Positions 50,934 through 63,050 of a DNA stretch of 64,000 nucleotides are shown here, one piece after another. The DNA is from Atherinomorus stipes (Eukaryota > Chordata > Actinopteri > Atheriniformes > Atherinidae): the NCBI GenBank assembly GCA_023101725.1, contig JALJCO010001162.1:124001-188000 (forward strand), given 5' to 3'. The notes under the pieces were generated by a model. That model was given only the letters and a program-made list of their open reading frames with translations. It ran no database searches and was not told the origin of the DNA. The translations under genes and the position numbers were made by a program. How positions within the stretch are numbered: position 1 is the stretch's first letter; each line of letters begins with the position of its first letter.

Positions 50934-51196
50934 GATCTGGGCATGAAAAAGTTCCCCTTTCAGCTGACTGCCAGCCACTTACCAGCCACTTGTCTGCTAA
51001 TTCAATTGCACAGAGAAACACCTGTGTGCCCAGGGGAAACGATTTCAGAGCATAAATGAACGCCTGGAACAAGGATGTTTCCACACACCAAGTTTGGACA
51101 CCGTATGTGATGCCGTATTTGCGGGACAAGTCGTTCAGCCAGTGATAGTGCAGTAATCTGGCAGAAAAAGGAGGAACTTTTTCATGCCCAGATCTG
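50932..51196. mobile_element. TA-target MITE, copy 1
   Basis: 265 bp with perfect 24 bp terminal inverted repeats starting CAGATCTGGGCATGAAAAAG, bounded by TA on both sides. This fits a Tc1/mariner-mobilised MITE. A second copy is at 55363-55639. The minus strand is open across most of the element in both copies. Confidence 0.85.
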
Positions 51197-52063
51197 TATA
51201 TACAGTACCTGATTCCACTCTCTATTTGACTTGTACATCTGTTCATCTATCCATTTTCTATAGTCCAATCTGGCCAAACGCCACAACTAAATCGTCTACC
51301 ATTGCTGCGGGAGTGTTTCTGTACATGTGTAATTAGAACAGATGAGAATCTGACTTTTTTCTGAACAACATAGAGGAAATCTGGAAGGACTGCCGTTGGA
51401 ACAGCAGTGGAAAACTTTAATTGTGGTTAATAAGTGAATAGGAAGTTCACAGACATTTATTTCATGAAGATTTCTGTTGTCTGTGACAAAAGAGCAGAGC
51501 AGGAATAACTTGCTGCCACGGTGGAGAAAACACTGGATTTAATCCCCTACAACAAAAACACGGTAAATTATGGTGAACGCTCATTAGTCTGACACTTTAT
51601 TTCACGTATATGCTCCCGAAAATGATGCACCGTGGAACAGCTCTGTTAGCTGTTATGCTAATGCTAACAGAGACAGCTGTGGTGTTACTGCGAGTTAATG
51701 ACTAATCTGGGAGATATTGTGAAATATAATGTTATTTGCTCTGATCAGGGCAACGTTGGGACCAGGAAATAAATATAATTCAGTCACAAACACAAACCGA
51801 TCAGGAAGACAGTGTCCTGCAGCCCAGTCCTTTAGCAATACCAAAAGCCAAATATATGACAAAATAGAAAAGTAACGGCCTTTGAAAGAGTTTCGTTTTG
51901 TATAAGTTTGATAAGTCATTACGAGATTTCCGTGTTATTCTAGTGTGGCTTGTCATTAAAACCAGTTTCCAGCGATAATAGTTTAAATTAATGCTCCGAT
52001 GTAAAAAAGAAAAAAAAAAAAAAAAAAGAGAAAGAATACTTTAGACATCTCTGGATAACATAC
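51197..52063. other. unassigned stretch
   Basis: A GCTAATGCTAAC-type patch occurs at about 51645-51672. Nothing else recognised. Confidence 0.35.
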
Positions 52064-52126
52064 CGCTATCATGACCTTAAACGACTGTCCAATGTTGTAA
52101 ATCCAGATATTCACGCTGCTTTCCAT
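52064..52126 (-). other. possible first coding exon, minus strand
   Basis: ATG at 52126 opens 21 codons (MESSVNIWIYNIGQ...) running in phase 0 into a GTATGT donor. CpG-containing sequence with YY1-like GCCGCCATTACGG lies just upstream. It could be the start of a minus-strand gene; no later exon was identified. Confidence 0.22.
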
Positions 52127-52166
52127 GTTAGCAGATAGGAGGTAATTGGGACTCGTTCCCCCCGTA

Positions 52167-52262
52167 ATGGCGGCGCTGCAAGATGGTGCAACATACAAAA
52201 CGCTCGTCGGATTAGTCTATACCTGCTCTATCCTCTTTGGGGTCATTCACTTTCCCTTTTAG
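52167..52262 (+). other. possible 31-aa ORF, plus strand
   Basis: ATG at 52167, 40 bp from the minus-strand ATG at 52126, opens MAALQDGATYKTLVGLVYTC and ends TAG after a hydrophobic stretch. No family recognised and no donor seen. Confidence 0.15.
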
Positions 52263-53658
52263 AATCAATATAATCCCCAATTAACAAGCTTATTTTTTTT
52301 ATACAATTGGAGGAAGTCATTTGTATGGAGGGGGGAACACCAACTCCACATAAAAAGACTCCAGCTAAGACTGAATGTTGCTGTGATGCTACAAACCACC
52401 AAGCAGCCTGTCACAGGTGTCTCTGCTCTAGATCTGCTGCAACCAGGATACGGTTTTAGTCTGAAGTTTTATTTTCAGGTAGAAAACAGTAGAATAACTC
52501 AGGAGAGAATTTAAAGCTCACAGTGAAATCTGACCAGATAGAAATGTAGGAAATATCAAACTCGTTATTTATTCCTTATTAATTCCGAACGTATCTGGGC
52601 TGTCTTCCCCTGTGTTGCTGTCATAGAAATGGATGAAATGCTATGTTCTGTGCACCAAACTATCTTGTGAGCAGGTGTTCATTGTCATCTGTCTGGTCCT
52701 GTCTGGTGACTTTGTTACCTAACCCACTAGTGGAAGAAGTTGCTTCTTCTATTTTTGGATCTGCTTGGCCTCCTTCTACAACATCTGCTTCACCTTTTTA
52801 TTTAATTCAGTTTAACTATTTACATTACTTAGTAACCCCACATTTTCAAGGATCAGATTTTCTGTTAAATCCTTCAGACTCATCCTCAGCGGATGCCTCT
52901 GTCTTCTTTGTCCCTGTCCTGTCTCAGTCTGTATCCAGGTGAGAAAAGTGATGGAGGGATTATTGTTAAGAGGTTTTTTTTTTTTAATTTCTCATTGAAG
53001 ATAACAAATACAGAACTAGAAAAACACTCGGAAAGCGCAGACCTCCGCCACGCAGCTTCCTTATTTTTGTCTTCTGGATCATAGTATACCAAATTTTTTT
53101 CTGGCTCCGGATCAACTTTCGAAACATCCTAGAACTCACTGAGATCCTTTTTTGCATTTTTTTACTAAACACTTGGGTTATTTGTATGAACTTATACAGA
53201 AAAATGCCAAAACATTTGGCCTATTAGGGTGATGTTCATGTAAGACTGTTTAGGCGTTGGTAAGGAGGTTGGATGTTCACCATGGGGGTTCAGTCAGAAC
53301 ACACAGGACTCGCCTGTATAGTTAACTGGCTTTACTGGTCACTCTTAATCACAACAGCCCAGTAATGCAACAAACAACGGAATTCCAGGGCTAGTTAGGG
53401 TGAATGCCTGGATGGAAGTGAGTGTGGTCTATACACAGAAAAACAAAGCCATGAGGAACATTCGTTCGGCAAATAAACACATTCAAGATATTAATTATCA
53501 CTAATAAATCCCTTACAGTTAGGACTAAACATGCGTATGTGTTCAGGGCTAACAGTTACAGTAACTGGCAAGGAACAGGTCAGCTAGCTTAATAGCATAC
53601 AAAGACACATGGCGAATGGAGGAACACTTTTGAATAAGGAAATCAGCTAAATAGCTTA
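52263..53658. other. unassigned stretch
   Basis: Small ORFs only. No repeat ends recognised. Confidence 0.35.
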
Positions 53659-54934
53659 CAATTTTTCTCAACTGCTAAAACACTATTTTTGAAATGTCCC
53701 CTCAGTTTTTCACAACTTTAAACACTAATCCCATAACTCAAACTACTTTACCAAAACCTCTGCTTCTTGCTGCGAAACTAAGTTATTGACTCAAAACAGC
53801 ATCACCTGGCCTCAAAGACACTATTGCCAAATCATGCCCCAAGCACAGCAAAATGTAGAATACTACAGAGCAATCAGGAAACACAAGAAGGAAAAAAGGA
53901 AAACATAGTTATCAGAACATCATGCTGTCAATTTTTTTTTCCCTTTTTTAATTTTACATCAGGCCAAATGCTTCATGTCACAACACAGAGAACTCATAAA
54001 GTAAAAGTAAAAATACTCCATTAAACGTAATGAAAAAAGAAAGTTCAACAGTTCAAACAAAAAAAAAACTGTATGCAAATGTCATTTGGCGACAGCATTG
54101 TTTCTCCTGGCTGGGTCAGGCCACAGAGCCACATCCACGTCACAGGCCACATTCTCCCTGGCCGAACAACGAGAGAAAAAGCCCCTAGCATGCTGGATCC
54201 AGGCTTGGCGTGCCTCCGCACCTATCTCATCACAAGCTAATTCCATCGCTTCCAGGAGGTTTTCCCTGGCTTACAACAATACTTTACAGCAGTCTACTTT
54301 ACAATCCAAACATTTTTATAGTATACAGTCATGTAATGGGGGGATAACAAATACCTGTTCTCTTCTCTGAATGCCTGTATGATCGTTGAAACAGAGAACC
54401 TACTGATGTTGGGTTGCACTCTTTGTCCGGCTTCTCTCATAGTCAACCCATGGACAGTAACATGGTCGATCATAGTTTCATCTGCATGCACGGATTTCAG
54501 CTGAAATGAAGGCTCTGCGTTGGACCTGATTTTGCCCCCTTCCACATCCCCATATATGACCTCCCCTACTATCTCTTATGCGTACTCTTCCTCTCTGATT
54601 TCCTCTATCCATTGCAAAATCTTGACCCCCCCCCAGCTTCCTCAACTGGTTTATATTGGTTCCCTCATCATCAGCCAAAGGTGAAATCAATTTTGAGTCA
54701 CTGTGTTTACCTGCTGGCCCCTGTGTCTTAGTTGTGATCAAAGTGTGCAGCATGTGTTTACCATTTTGCACAGCAAGTGCATGACAATGCAAATGTGTTT
54801 GCAAGCAGTGTCTAGTGATGTGAAATGTGCTTTAGGTTTTGATCACAGGGGGACTGATATGATACCTTGGTGTAGGCTTCTGAAAAATTGACTTTGAGAA
54901 TGGGATTTAGTGTTTTAGCAATTGAGAAAAACTG
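53659..54934 (-). mobile_element. internally deleted IS630/Tc1-like transposon
   Basis: Ends CAATTTTTCTCAACTGCTAA and, reverse complemented, CAGTTTTTCTCAATTGCTAA are inverted repeats, bounded by TA at 53657-53658 and 54935-54936. The minus strand carries the beginning and the end of a transposase but lacks the middle. 1,276 bp; an intact relative would be longer. Confidence 0.8.
54080..54660 (-). pseudogene. IS630/Tc1-like transposase remnant
   Basis: N-terminal helix-turn-helix sequence (MDRGNQRGRVRIR near 54610, then VTVHGLTMREAGQRVQPNIS and STIIQAFREENR near 54350-54450) is followed directly by C-terminal sequence (LLEAMELACDEIGAEARQAW, QHARGFFSRC) at about 54080-54265. The DDE catalytic core between them is missing, and the two parts are in different frames. 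The assignment rests on remembered similarity to abundant fish transposases of this type. Confidence 0.7.
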
Positions 54935-54936
54935 TA

Positions 54937-55362
54937 AAGGCCAAATAAACATCCTGTTCAGGCAGAAATACAACTAGTTAGTTCCAGTCCTTCACAGCCC
55001 ACAGGTCACCATATTCAACTGTCTGGAAGTCTGTCCAACAGTCTTCTCTCCTCATGCTCACTGCTGCTCATAAGTTTCATTTCTGCGTCCTGACATCATG
55101 TTCTTAGTAGCACAGCTGCACACTTCTGCCACAAGGGGGTACTCACGCCTCATCAACAACCTTTCCAACATGGCCGATCTCACAATGATAAACCAATGCA
55201 AACCAACCCATACCAAAAACATAACCCCCTTGGCGTAGGTTACAAACTGAGCTCTTTCAGAGCTATCCAACAATAACAGAGCTCAATATTACACTTTTAA
55301 CTAAATAGAGAAAATGTTTTATTGTAAATCAAGGAACTAAGCAAGTTTTTTTGGCAACTATA
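54937..55362. other. unassigned stretch
   Basis: Contains a 71 aa minus ORF at 55058-55273 with no recognised family. Confidence 0.35.
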
Positions 55363-55639
55363 CAGATGCGGGCATGAAAAAGTTCCCCTTTCAGTCGACT
55401 GCCAGCCACTTGTCTGCTAATTCAGTTGCACAGAGAAATGCCTGTGTGCCCAGGGGAAACGATTTCAGAGCATAAATTACTGCCCAGATCAAGGACGTTT
55501 CCACACACCAAGTTTGGACACTGTGCATGATGACGTATTCGTGGGACAAATCGTTCAGCCAGTGACAGTGCAGTAATAGTGCACTATCACTGCACCACTT
55601 CTGGCAGAAAAAGGAGGAACTTTTCCATGCCCAGATCTG
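55363..55639. mobile_element. TA-target MITE, copy 2
   Basis: 277 bp with ends CAGATGCGGGCATGAAAAAG and, reverse complemented, CAGATCTGGGCATGGAAAAG, bounded by TA. Aligns along its whole length with 50932-51196. Differs by a short insertion (TAGTGCACTATCACTGCACC) and by lacking an 11 bp local duplication present in copy 1. Confidence 0.85.
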
Positions 55640-57400
55640 TAACTGGAGTTTGTAACTACCTGCTTTCATCCTTTAAAAAAGAAAATCCATTTCACAGACT
55701 CATGGTGTTACATGTAGCTGCATATATTACATGTTTCTTTCATGTTTCTATTGATGTTTCCTTTTGATATTTTAATAAGTTCACAGTTTCGTTTTTTATA
55801 TTTATTTGAAGTGCTTCGTTTCTTTAAAAATTCAATCCTAAATAGTTTTCTAAACTAGTCTTCATTGTGTACCTCATTATATTAATTTTGGGGTCAAATG
55901 CAGTATCGACCCCAAATATCAGCAAGTCAGCTGAGGCTGATGAGAAAATATCAATGTTGGTATCGGCCCTAAAACAATCTGTATCGGTTGATCCCTAATC
56001 CAGACATTACTGAACACAGCTCAGATGGTCACAAACACCGCAATCATTAAAGCCAATAATGAAATAAAAACATTTATGAGTTTTCGTGGTGACTCCAGAC
56101 CATAATTAAGCCTATGATGCCCAATTTTACATTCCTAATTGCTAACACCAATTATTTCAGGTGAAAGCAAAGTATGGAAGTGAAAGGAAGCAGCGGGCTT
56201 CGGTTTGAACTTCCCTGTGGCTCTTTGCTGGATGCTATCCCCCCTGTTCCTCTGTCTTTGTCCCTGTTCCTATCAAGCATCTTTCGAAAAAAGGCCACAA
56301 GTCCCCCCAAATAAAAACAAAACAAAACAAAAAAAACCACCAGTAATTTTATCTAGTAAGTTACTTGTGAAAGCAGGTCTGTTTAATTTGGATTTTCTCT
56401 GCTCAAAAATATCAACCAACCACTTTAATATAGCATTGAATGGCCCATAACTGCACTGCTAGATTAAAAAAGAGCTTGGAGGCACATCTTGTTATGTCTC
56501 CTATATTAATCCGGTGCGAATGGTATGACTACTTTACATTCAGAGAGAAGGTGTAGGCTTCTGCATTTTTCTGTCTGTGCATCCTAGTTTGTACATTTAA
56601 TGTCTGGCAGAGGAGCTCCTCATTTCCCCTGGGCTGAGACTGAGTGCATGCCGAGGAGGAGTGGGAGGCGAGAGGAGGCAGCGGCAGAGGCCTTAGGAGG
56701 GCTATTTTTATGAGACACATAATAAAGATATGGAGATGAAGCATCTATATGCTACCTGAGGACCTTCTCTGTGCTCCCAGCCTGGCCCGACAACCTCTCC
56801 TCTTGTTTCTGCTCTCTGGCTCCCGTGGAGGATAGAGAGAGAGCAGGCTGAGATGAATGAGACTAATAACCCTACTGTCAGGAGAAAGAGAGCAGTGGGG
56901 AGGGTCATGATGGTGTAAACACCAGAGTGAAAGCTTGCAGGTCTACGGTTCTATTTTTACTACAACACAGGGGGGAGAAGGAGGGGGAGGAGAATCTGGG
57001 ATGCAGGGAGGGGAGGAGGAAGTGGCATGAAAATGTGAGTTCTGCATTATTCATGGACCCAGTGGAGGAGGATGGACGACGGCTGGGACACGTTTCTCAG
57101 CCTCTGCATGCATGTTTTTCCTTTTTCTCCCCATTTGCTTGTAAATTTCAAAAAGAAAAATTTCCTCCATCAAAAATTCACTAATCTCACATTAATGATA
57201 ATCAAATGTGCAATTTGTAAGACTTCAACAACAAAGATAAACGAGCCTGCTATAGAGAATCAAACATGTCAGTTTGAAATGGTGCATTGTAAAGAAAACT
57301 GATTGTTTTTTGGAACCAAGTAGTTTTGCTACGTAAACATATTATGCAAACTAAAAAGGAAAAGAAAGTGTTTGTAGGGAAAAATTTTTTTTTTTTTTTA
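55640..57400. other. unassigned stretch with a hAT-like end
   Basis: At 55890-55999 TATCGGCCC and a terminal GGTTGATCCCTAAT resemble the end of a hAT-type element (ATTAGGGATCAACC reverse complemented). GA-rich sequence at 56640-57010. No gene recognised. Confidence 0.35.
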
Positions 57401-60400
57401 TGCAGCATCACTCCCCCACCTGCTTGCTGCTGGTTCGTATGGAAAGACTCCAGAATGGCTTGGAGCATTTCTTCTTGGTGTCTGAAAGGTTGGTGGATGA
57501 CAACTTACCACTAAAACAGCAGAATCTGAAACTCTGAGATGCGAATATTCATTGAAACTTGCAGATTCTACCAAATGTTTTGACCTGTTCTGCAGTTCTC
57601 TTTTCAGACATTCCCATTGGATGGCATTGCTGAAAAATGCTAATAGCAGCCACAGATTCAAACAGACTCATTGTCTTGGATTGCATGATGATCTTTGGCT
57701 GTAGTGTTGTCTGCTTTTGGATGGCAGGCGTACTGAGAAGGAACATAGCCAAAGTTGTAAAATGTAATTGATATTACAATATACAGTATTATATTGTGCA
57801 AATTCTCTTGAGTGCATAGACTACTGTAAATGACAAAAAAAAAACAAATAAATAAACAACAATAAACAACAGAAAAAAGTTAACCCAGAACATCTAAAAA
57901 TTTGCTGTCCACTGCACTTTACCCAAAGTGAACCCAACAGCCGGGACGTCATGCGGATACAACTGCTTGTTAGGGGCAAAATTCCCTGAAATGACTACTG
58001 ATGTAAAACTAAAAAGAAAATAAAAAATAAACTAAAATAAATTCAAAAAATAGACTAAAAAAAAAATAAAAAAAAATAGCAGAAACAAGAAGAAAACTTG
58101 ACTCATTGACTGGCCATGATAGAAAATGGCCAGAGTCATTTACAGTTTTGAACACAGAACTAGTTCACTGTGTTGAAAAGCTGGGCTGTAGAATGGCTGG
58201 ATAGGTTAGAGTTCATAATGGAAGGCTTTTACTTTATTTGGCCATGTTAAATTTCAACCACACAATGATGAATAACCAAAGGATTTCATTATGAGCAGCA
58301 GATCGACACTGATACAGGATGTAGCCAACACCAATGCAGCTCACCGAGAGTTTGTAGGATGGCAACAGATACCTTGAAATCAGCAAGAAGGAAAGTGGTA
58401 CCACCATGCAGAATTACTGAACCATAAATGTGATAAATTACTCGTAAATTAGACTAACTTAACATACTGTTTAAACTAAAAAAGAGCAACATTAAATATA
58501 GAAAGATGAGATGAGAAAAGACTGCTCTCTGGTTAATCTAGCGATTGGTTAAAAGCAAATATGAATTTGCCAATCAGGATTAATAGTCAAATTATATTTA
58601 TTAATTATTACTATTATTATAGGATGAGATAAATGACCCCAAATGCCAGATCAGCAAAAAAAAAAAAAAAAAGAAAAAAAAAGAAAAAAGGACAGTGCAA
58701 GAAAAAAAGATATGTCAGCAACAACAACAACAACAAAAACCCAAACCCACCAACAACAAAACAATTACTTTAAAATCAATTAAGACAACAGTGGCAATCT
58801 TGATCAGTTCAAAATGATCATGAACACATTCATTTAAAATCAGCTTCTCTACTTTCATTATGCAGAGTTGCCATGTTTGCACATTTACAGCAAATAGACC
58901 AGAATTCATAGAGCAAACTGTGAAAATGTGATGTTTTTGTGAACTTACTGGGGATGATGAGTTTCTGATTTAGTGAAGCAGTTCTAAAACCTTTTATTTC
59001 TACCATAAATCACAACATTAGAAATAATTTTTCTGGTATTCTACACCAATTAACAACATAGTAATGACCTCCATCGGCTTAGTAACAACCTCAATCTAAT
59101 TATTATTTCTTTCAGACTTGGGAATGGTCAAAACGAAGGTCCGTGTTTGTGTTGCAGCTCCCCTCTCTTTCCTCCACAGTACATCACCAGGAGCTGTCAG
59201 ATCAGCATCAGGCCCTGGCTGTCAGATTAAGGTTGTTATAGCAGCAGCACCCTGTCCAGCAGCCGAACAGCTGCAGTTAGATTACATACACTCTCTGTTT
59301 ATCTCTCCACTGTCTCCTCCTCAGTCTCAGCCTCTCTGTCTTCTGTGTCTCAGCAGGAAGCTCCTTCTCTGTCAGTTCATCTCCCAGAGTTGAATGGAGG
59401 CGAGTTGGGCTTAGCAAGGAGGTGACAGTTGGCCACGCTTTCACCTCAGCCTCAAATGAATCACAGTTCACGTAAAGTTAAAAATGCTAATTATGACTCA
59501 CCAACTGGACAATTATGTGAAGAGAAATTTGACAGGAAGAAAAGGTGAATGTCTGTGTGAAGTTTTAGTTTTTGCCAAATTTCCTTTTATTTTAGCTGCT
59601 GTGGCAGCCTGAGCTGGGCTCTTCTGAGGAGGTGGCCAACAATACCTGATGGCCACTTGGAGATTGTGACAGGGAGTTAATGGTGTATATCGATAATAGA
59701 AACCGCTGTGAATCATCTGCCAGCATGAAGCCAATAAAATGACAAAACAGAATTTCTTCTGACAAAAGTGATTGCATCAAGACCCCATCATAAATCTATA
59801 GAATCCACCCAGAGCTCAGCGGTCCAAGAGTTCATACACACACACAAAAAAAGCATCAGTTACATTATGGAGAAACTGCGACATGCTAACATGATTGACA
59901 GACAATAAATGATTAATTTATGTTAAAATGTCAAAGTTAGACATTTAAAAGCAGCTGCACCCTGAATGAACCTGCAGCCACTGTTTGTTTGATGTTCCAC
60001 AATTGGCTTATTCTCATTCACGTGAAGAAAGTGTGTCTGTTTTAAAATAAAAAGCCTAAACCACACACATGCACTGCAGGCCTGAAATCTCTCCTAGCTG
60101 TTCCAGAGAGTTGCAAGAACTCAAGTATCCGGAACATTCACTCCAGACATCTTGCAGAGATTTTCCAGCCAGCTCTGAAGTCAAATCTCCAGAAGTTTGC
60201 CAAGTGAGACAGAGTGTGAATGTAGCAGTTAATCTTCCAGAGTTTTTAATCTTCCAGGGTAAGTGTGCAAATAGGTAAGAGTTAAATGCTTTATGCATGT
60301 TTCTTATACCTTTCTGCTGACCTGCATGCTGCTTTTATGACATTGTTGAAATGAATGAATCAATAGAAAATCAGTCATCTAGGAGTCTCATTCCCCATTG

Positions 60401-60900
60401 CTTAAGTGATGTAAACGATTAGCCACTTCCTTAGCATACGGTTTGCAGTCCTGTGGAGGTAGGCTCCACGCAAATAATCCATACTGAATTGTACTGACAT
60501 TTCAGACATTTCCTGGGAATCTAAAATGTTTGTGTGAGAGAAAAAGAAACCCTTATGACTTAGTTTCTCATTATTTTAAAAAGGCAATATTGTAAATAGT
60601 CAAGCTTAATCTATTTAGACTGATATACACTCGTATATCAAAGAAGAGCTACGTGTATCGGGGGTGTCAAAACTATTTTGCAACTAAAATGATGAGGTAC
60701 ACCAATTGTTTTAAGTCTCAGCCGGCAAGCTCTTAATACGCAGTGCAATTTACCGCCTGATCAGGAGGGGAACTCTTGATATTAAAGGTTCAATATCCCT
60801 GATATTTCCAGAGGTCAAAGTAATTTGTGAAGAAAAAGTCTCTATTCATGTCCTGTGGATGTTAGTTAGTGTTTATTCTTCTGTAAGGTTTGTTTACAGT
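57401..60900. other. unassigned stretch
   Basis: Several A-rich homopolymer and ACA-type patches (57833-57880, 58035-58080, 58656-58740). No coding exon could be supported. A segment at 60085-60260 ending in a GGGTAAGTG donor looks exon-like but also resembles a DNA-transposon interior. Confidence 0.35.
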
Positions 60901-61074
60901 TTGGGTAACGAAGCCCATTTATGCTCGACACCGAAGACGGATACGCAGATGGACGGACAGTTTCATCTGTCGTCTGCATCAGTTACGCATGTAATTTGGT
61001 GCGTTTCCGAGGGGTTTGTTGGTCCATCATTTGATGCAGAAGACAGAGCAATACCACCGGAAACCACAGGGTCA

Positions 61075-61200
61075 GTGTTCAATTCAGTTCAATTCAATTC
61101 AACTTTAATTGTATAGCGTCAATTCATGACAATGTCACCTCAGGGCGCTTCACAGACAGAAAAATTCAAGTCAGATTCATAATAGCCTAGCTAAGGAAAC
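61075..61200. repeat. interspersed-repeat tail
   Basis: TTCAATTCAACTTTAATTG followed by TATAGCGTCAATTCATGAC and CACCTCAGGGCGCTTCAC is the 3' portion of a retroelement tail that is common in fish genomes. Confidence 0.5.
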
Positions 61201-61777
61201 CAACAGATTGGATCGAATCTTGACTTGACCTGGTCCAATCCCCCATCCTGCGCAAGCACGGAGTGGTGGTGACAGTGGGAAAGAAAAGACACTTTTAACA
61301 GGGAGGATAAACCCGGCTCAGGTTGTGTTGAACTGTGTAGCTGATATGCAACCTGCGAAAGGAACAAACCAGACAAGAACAGGAGCCGGAAGAAAACAGG
61401 ACAAAAACCACTGGCCCCAAATAGCCCAATAAAAAAATGTAAATAAAAGGTTTTCCTTTTGTATGTGGACGTCGACAGTTGCAAACAATGGTGCGTTAAG
61501 CCTAATTTATAGTCATCCGTAAAGTGCTCTATGTAGGTTACGGAGAGCCCTCTCTGCTGATGGAGAGCCTGTCGGAGAGCCTCTCCGTCGTCTGCGGCTG
61601 CACAAAATACTTTTTAAGTGTCCGTCATTCCGTCAAGGGCCGACGGAGACGGTAAGGGCTGTGATTAGTCTGTCCCAAAGTAAACACCAGCAGCGCCATT
61701 TTTAAACCAGCTAGCCTACGAAGACATAGATATGATTCTAACCGAAGAACATTTGGCCGAAGAAGTGAGGCACCAAA
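61201..61777. other. unassigned stretch with DNA-transposon-like sequence
   Basis: 61498-61670 carries repeated GGAGAGCC and inverted TCCGTC/GACGGA motifs like a DNA transposon interior. No gene. Confidence 0.3.
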
Positions 61778-61862
61778 TCTATATATATATATATATATAT
61801 AAATATATATATGTACATATATATATATATTTATATATGTGTGTGTGTGTGTGTATGTGTGT
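61778..61862. repeat. (TA)n/(TG)n compound microsatellite
   Basis: TA units interrupted by AAAT and GTAC, passing into TG units. Confidence 0.93.
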
Positions 61863-61961
61863 GTTTTATTTATTCTCTTATTGTGTTATGTTATTGAAAC
61901 ACTTTAAGCCTAAAACAATAATAAAACTTTATTAATTAATAAATCAGTTAATGATCAAGTA

Positions 61962-62140
61962 ATTCATTCAGTCAGTCATTTTCTGTACCGCTTATCCAGT
62001 TCAGGGTCGCGGGGGTTGCTGGAGCCTGCAGCTATTATCAGGCGAGAGGCAGGGTACACCCTGGACAGGTCGCCAGTCTGTCGCAGGGCCAACACAGAGA
62101 GACAGACAACCATTCATGCTCACATTCATTCCTATTTAGA
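61962..62140 (-). mobile_element. SINE 3' portion, reverse orientation
   Basis: TTCTGTACCGCTTATCCAG, TTCAGGGTCGCGGGGGTTGC and GGTCGCCAGTCTGTCGCAGG are the reverse complement of the tail of the SINE at 34171-34527. The tRNA-like head is missing, so the copy is 5'-truncated. Confidence 0.75.
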
Positions 62141-62290
62141 AAAAAAGATAATCGATAAAAAAAAAATCTGTATTGATCGATATCGATATTTATGAAAAAA
62201 AAAAAAGCCATTATCAAAATAAAAGCTATTTTAGGCACAGCCCTGGCCATTTAAGCTTTTGCTGAATGACCAACTTAAAGATCACACTAA

Positions 62291-62655
62291 GGCCATTTTC
62301 AGACTTGCATTGCGAAACATGAGTGGTAAAGTCCATCCCCTCCTTAAACAGACTCGTCTTTTCAAACATGCCGCTTCCTTGCGGACTTAGCGCGTCACCT
62401 GCGCTTTCATACATCAGGAAATGTTGCCGAAAAATCAGCACAGCCCCGCTCTCCCTTCAACTCTGTCCGAAACATTTTCTTGTGCTTTCAGCCAAAACGA
62501 CATGCCGCAACATTTCCGCTCTTGTAACATGGGGACCAGCCGGTACATGTCCGCTACATCTCCGTGGTAAAAGACCGGTACGCATGTCTGAATGCAGCGT
62601 TATAAAGGACAGAGTTCGCAATGTTACTGATTTCCAGTGCAAGTCTGAAAGGAGC
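62291..62655. mobile_element. small inverted-repeat DNA element
   Basis: TTTTCAGACTTGCATTG at the left pairs with CAGTGCAAGTCTGAAAGG at the right. CTTTTACCAC-type and CGGTAC blocks lie near the right end. Target duplication not resolved. Confidence 0.4.
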
Positions 62656-62884
62656 ATAACACTGAATTCCAATTCAGCCTTTGCCTGGTCTGCGTTTGTG
62701 ATTGGTTTGGCAGAAGGAGTGACTGTAGTATCATGCTACCTGATAGGCTACAGCGGAAAACTGCGCTTCTATATTGAACTTTTATTGACCCTCTTTTTTT
62801 TTTATTGAAAAAACCTCTACTGATCGATATATATATCAATATCAAATTATCATCCAGCCCTATAAAGAATTGACCTATGGCTAA
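62656..62884. repeat. GATCGATATCGATA-type repeat end
   Basis: ATCGATATATATATCAATAT followed by CATCCAGCCCTATA resembles the terminus of a hAT-type element, with related inverted ATCGATATCGAT sequence at 62175-62190. Confidence 0.35.
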
Positions 62885-63008
62885 GCCACGCCCCCTCCAC
62901 TCACTGGGAAAAAAAACAATGGGGGAGAGGGGGTATGAGACATCTGGGGGGAGAGAGGTGAGCAAAAGGAGAAAAGAGGGGTGAGATAGAGGGGGGAAGA
63001 AGAGAAAG

Positions 63009-63050
<42 letters not shown>

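Noticed and set aside
50734..51246. 170-aa minus-strand ORF as a gene
   Set aside because: It spans a TA microsatellite and the MITE; the shared open part in the second MITE copy is reported as a finding, not a gene.
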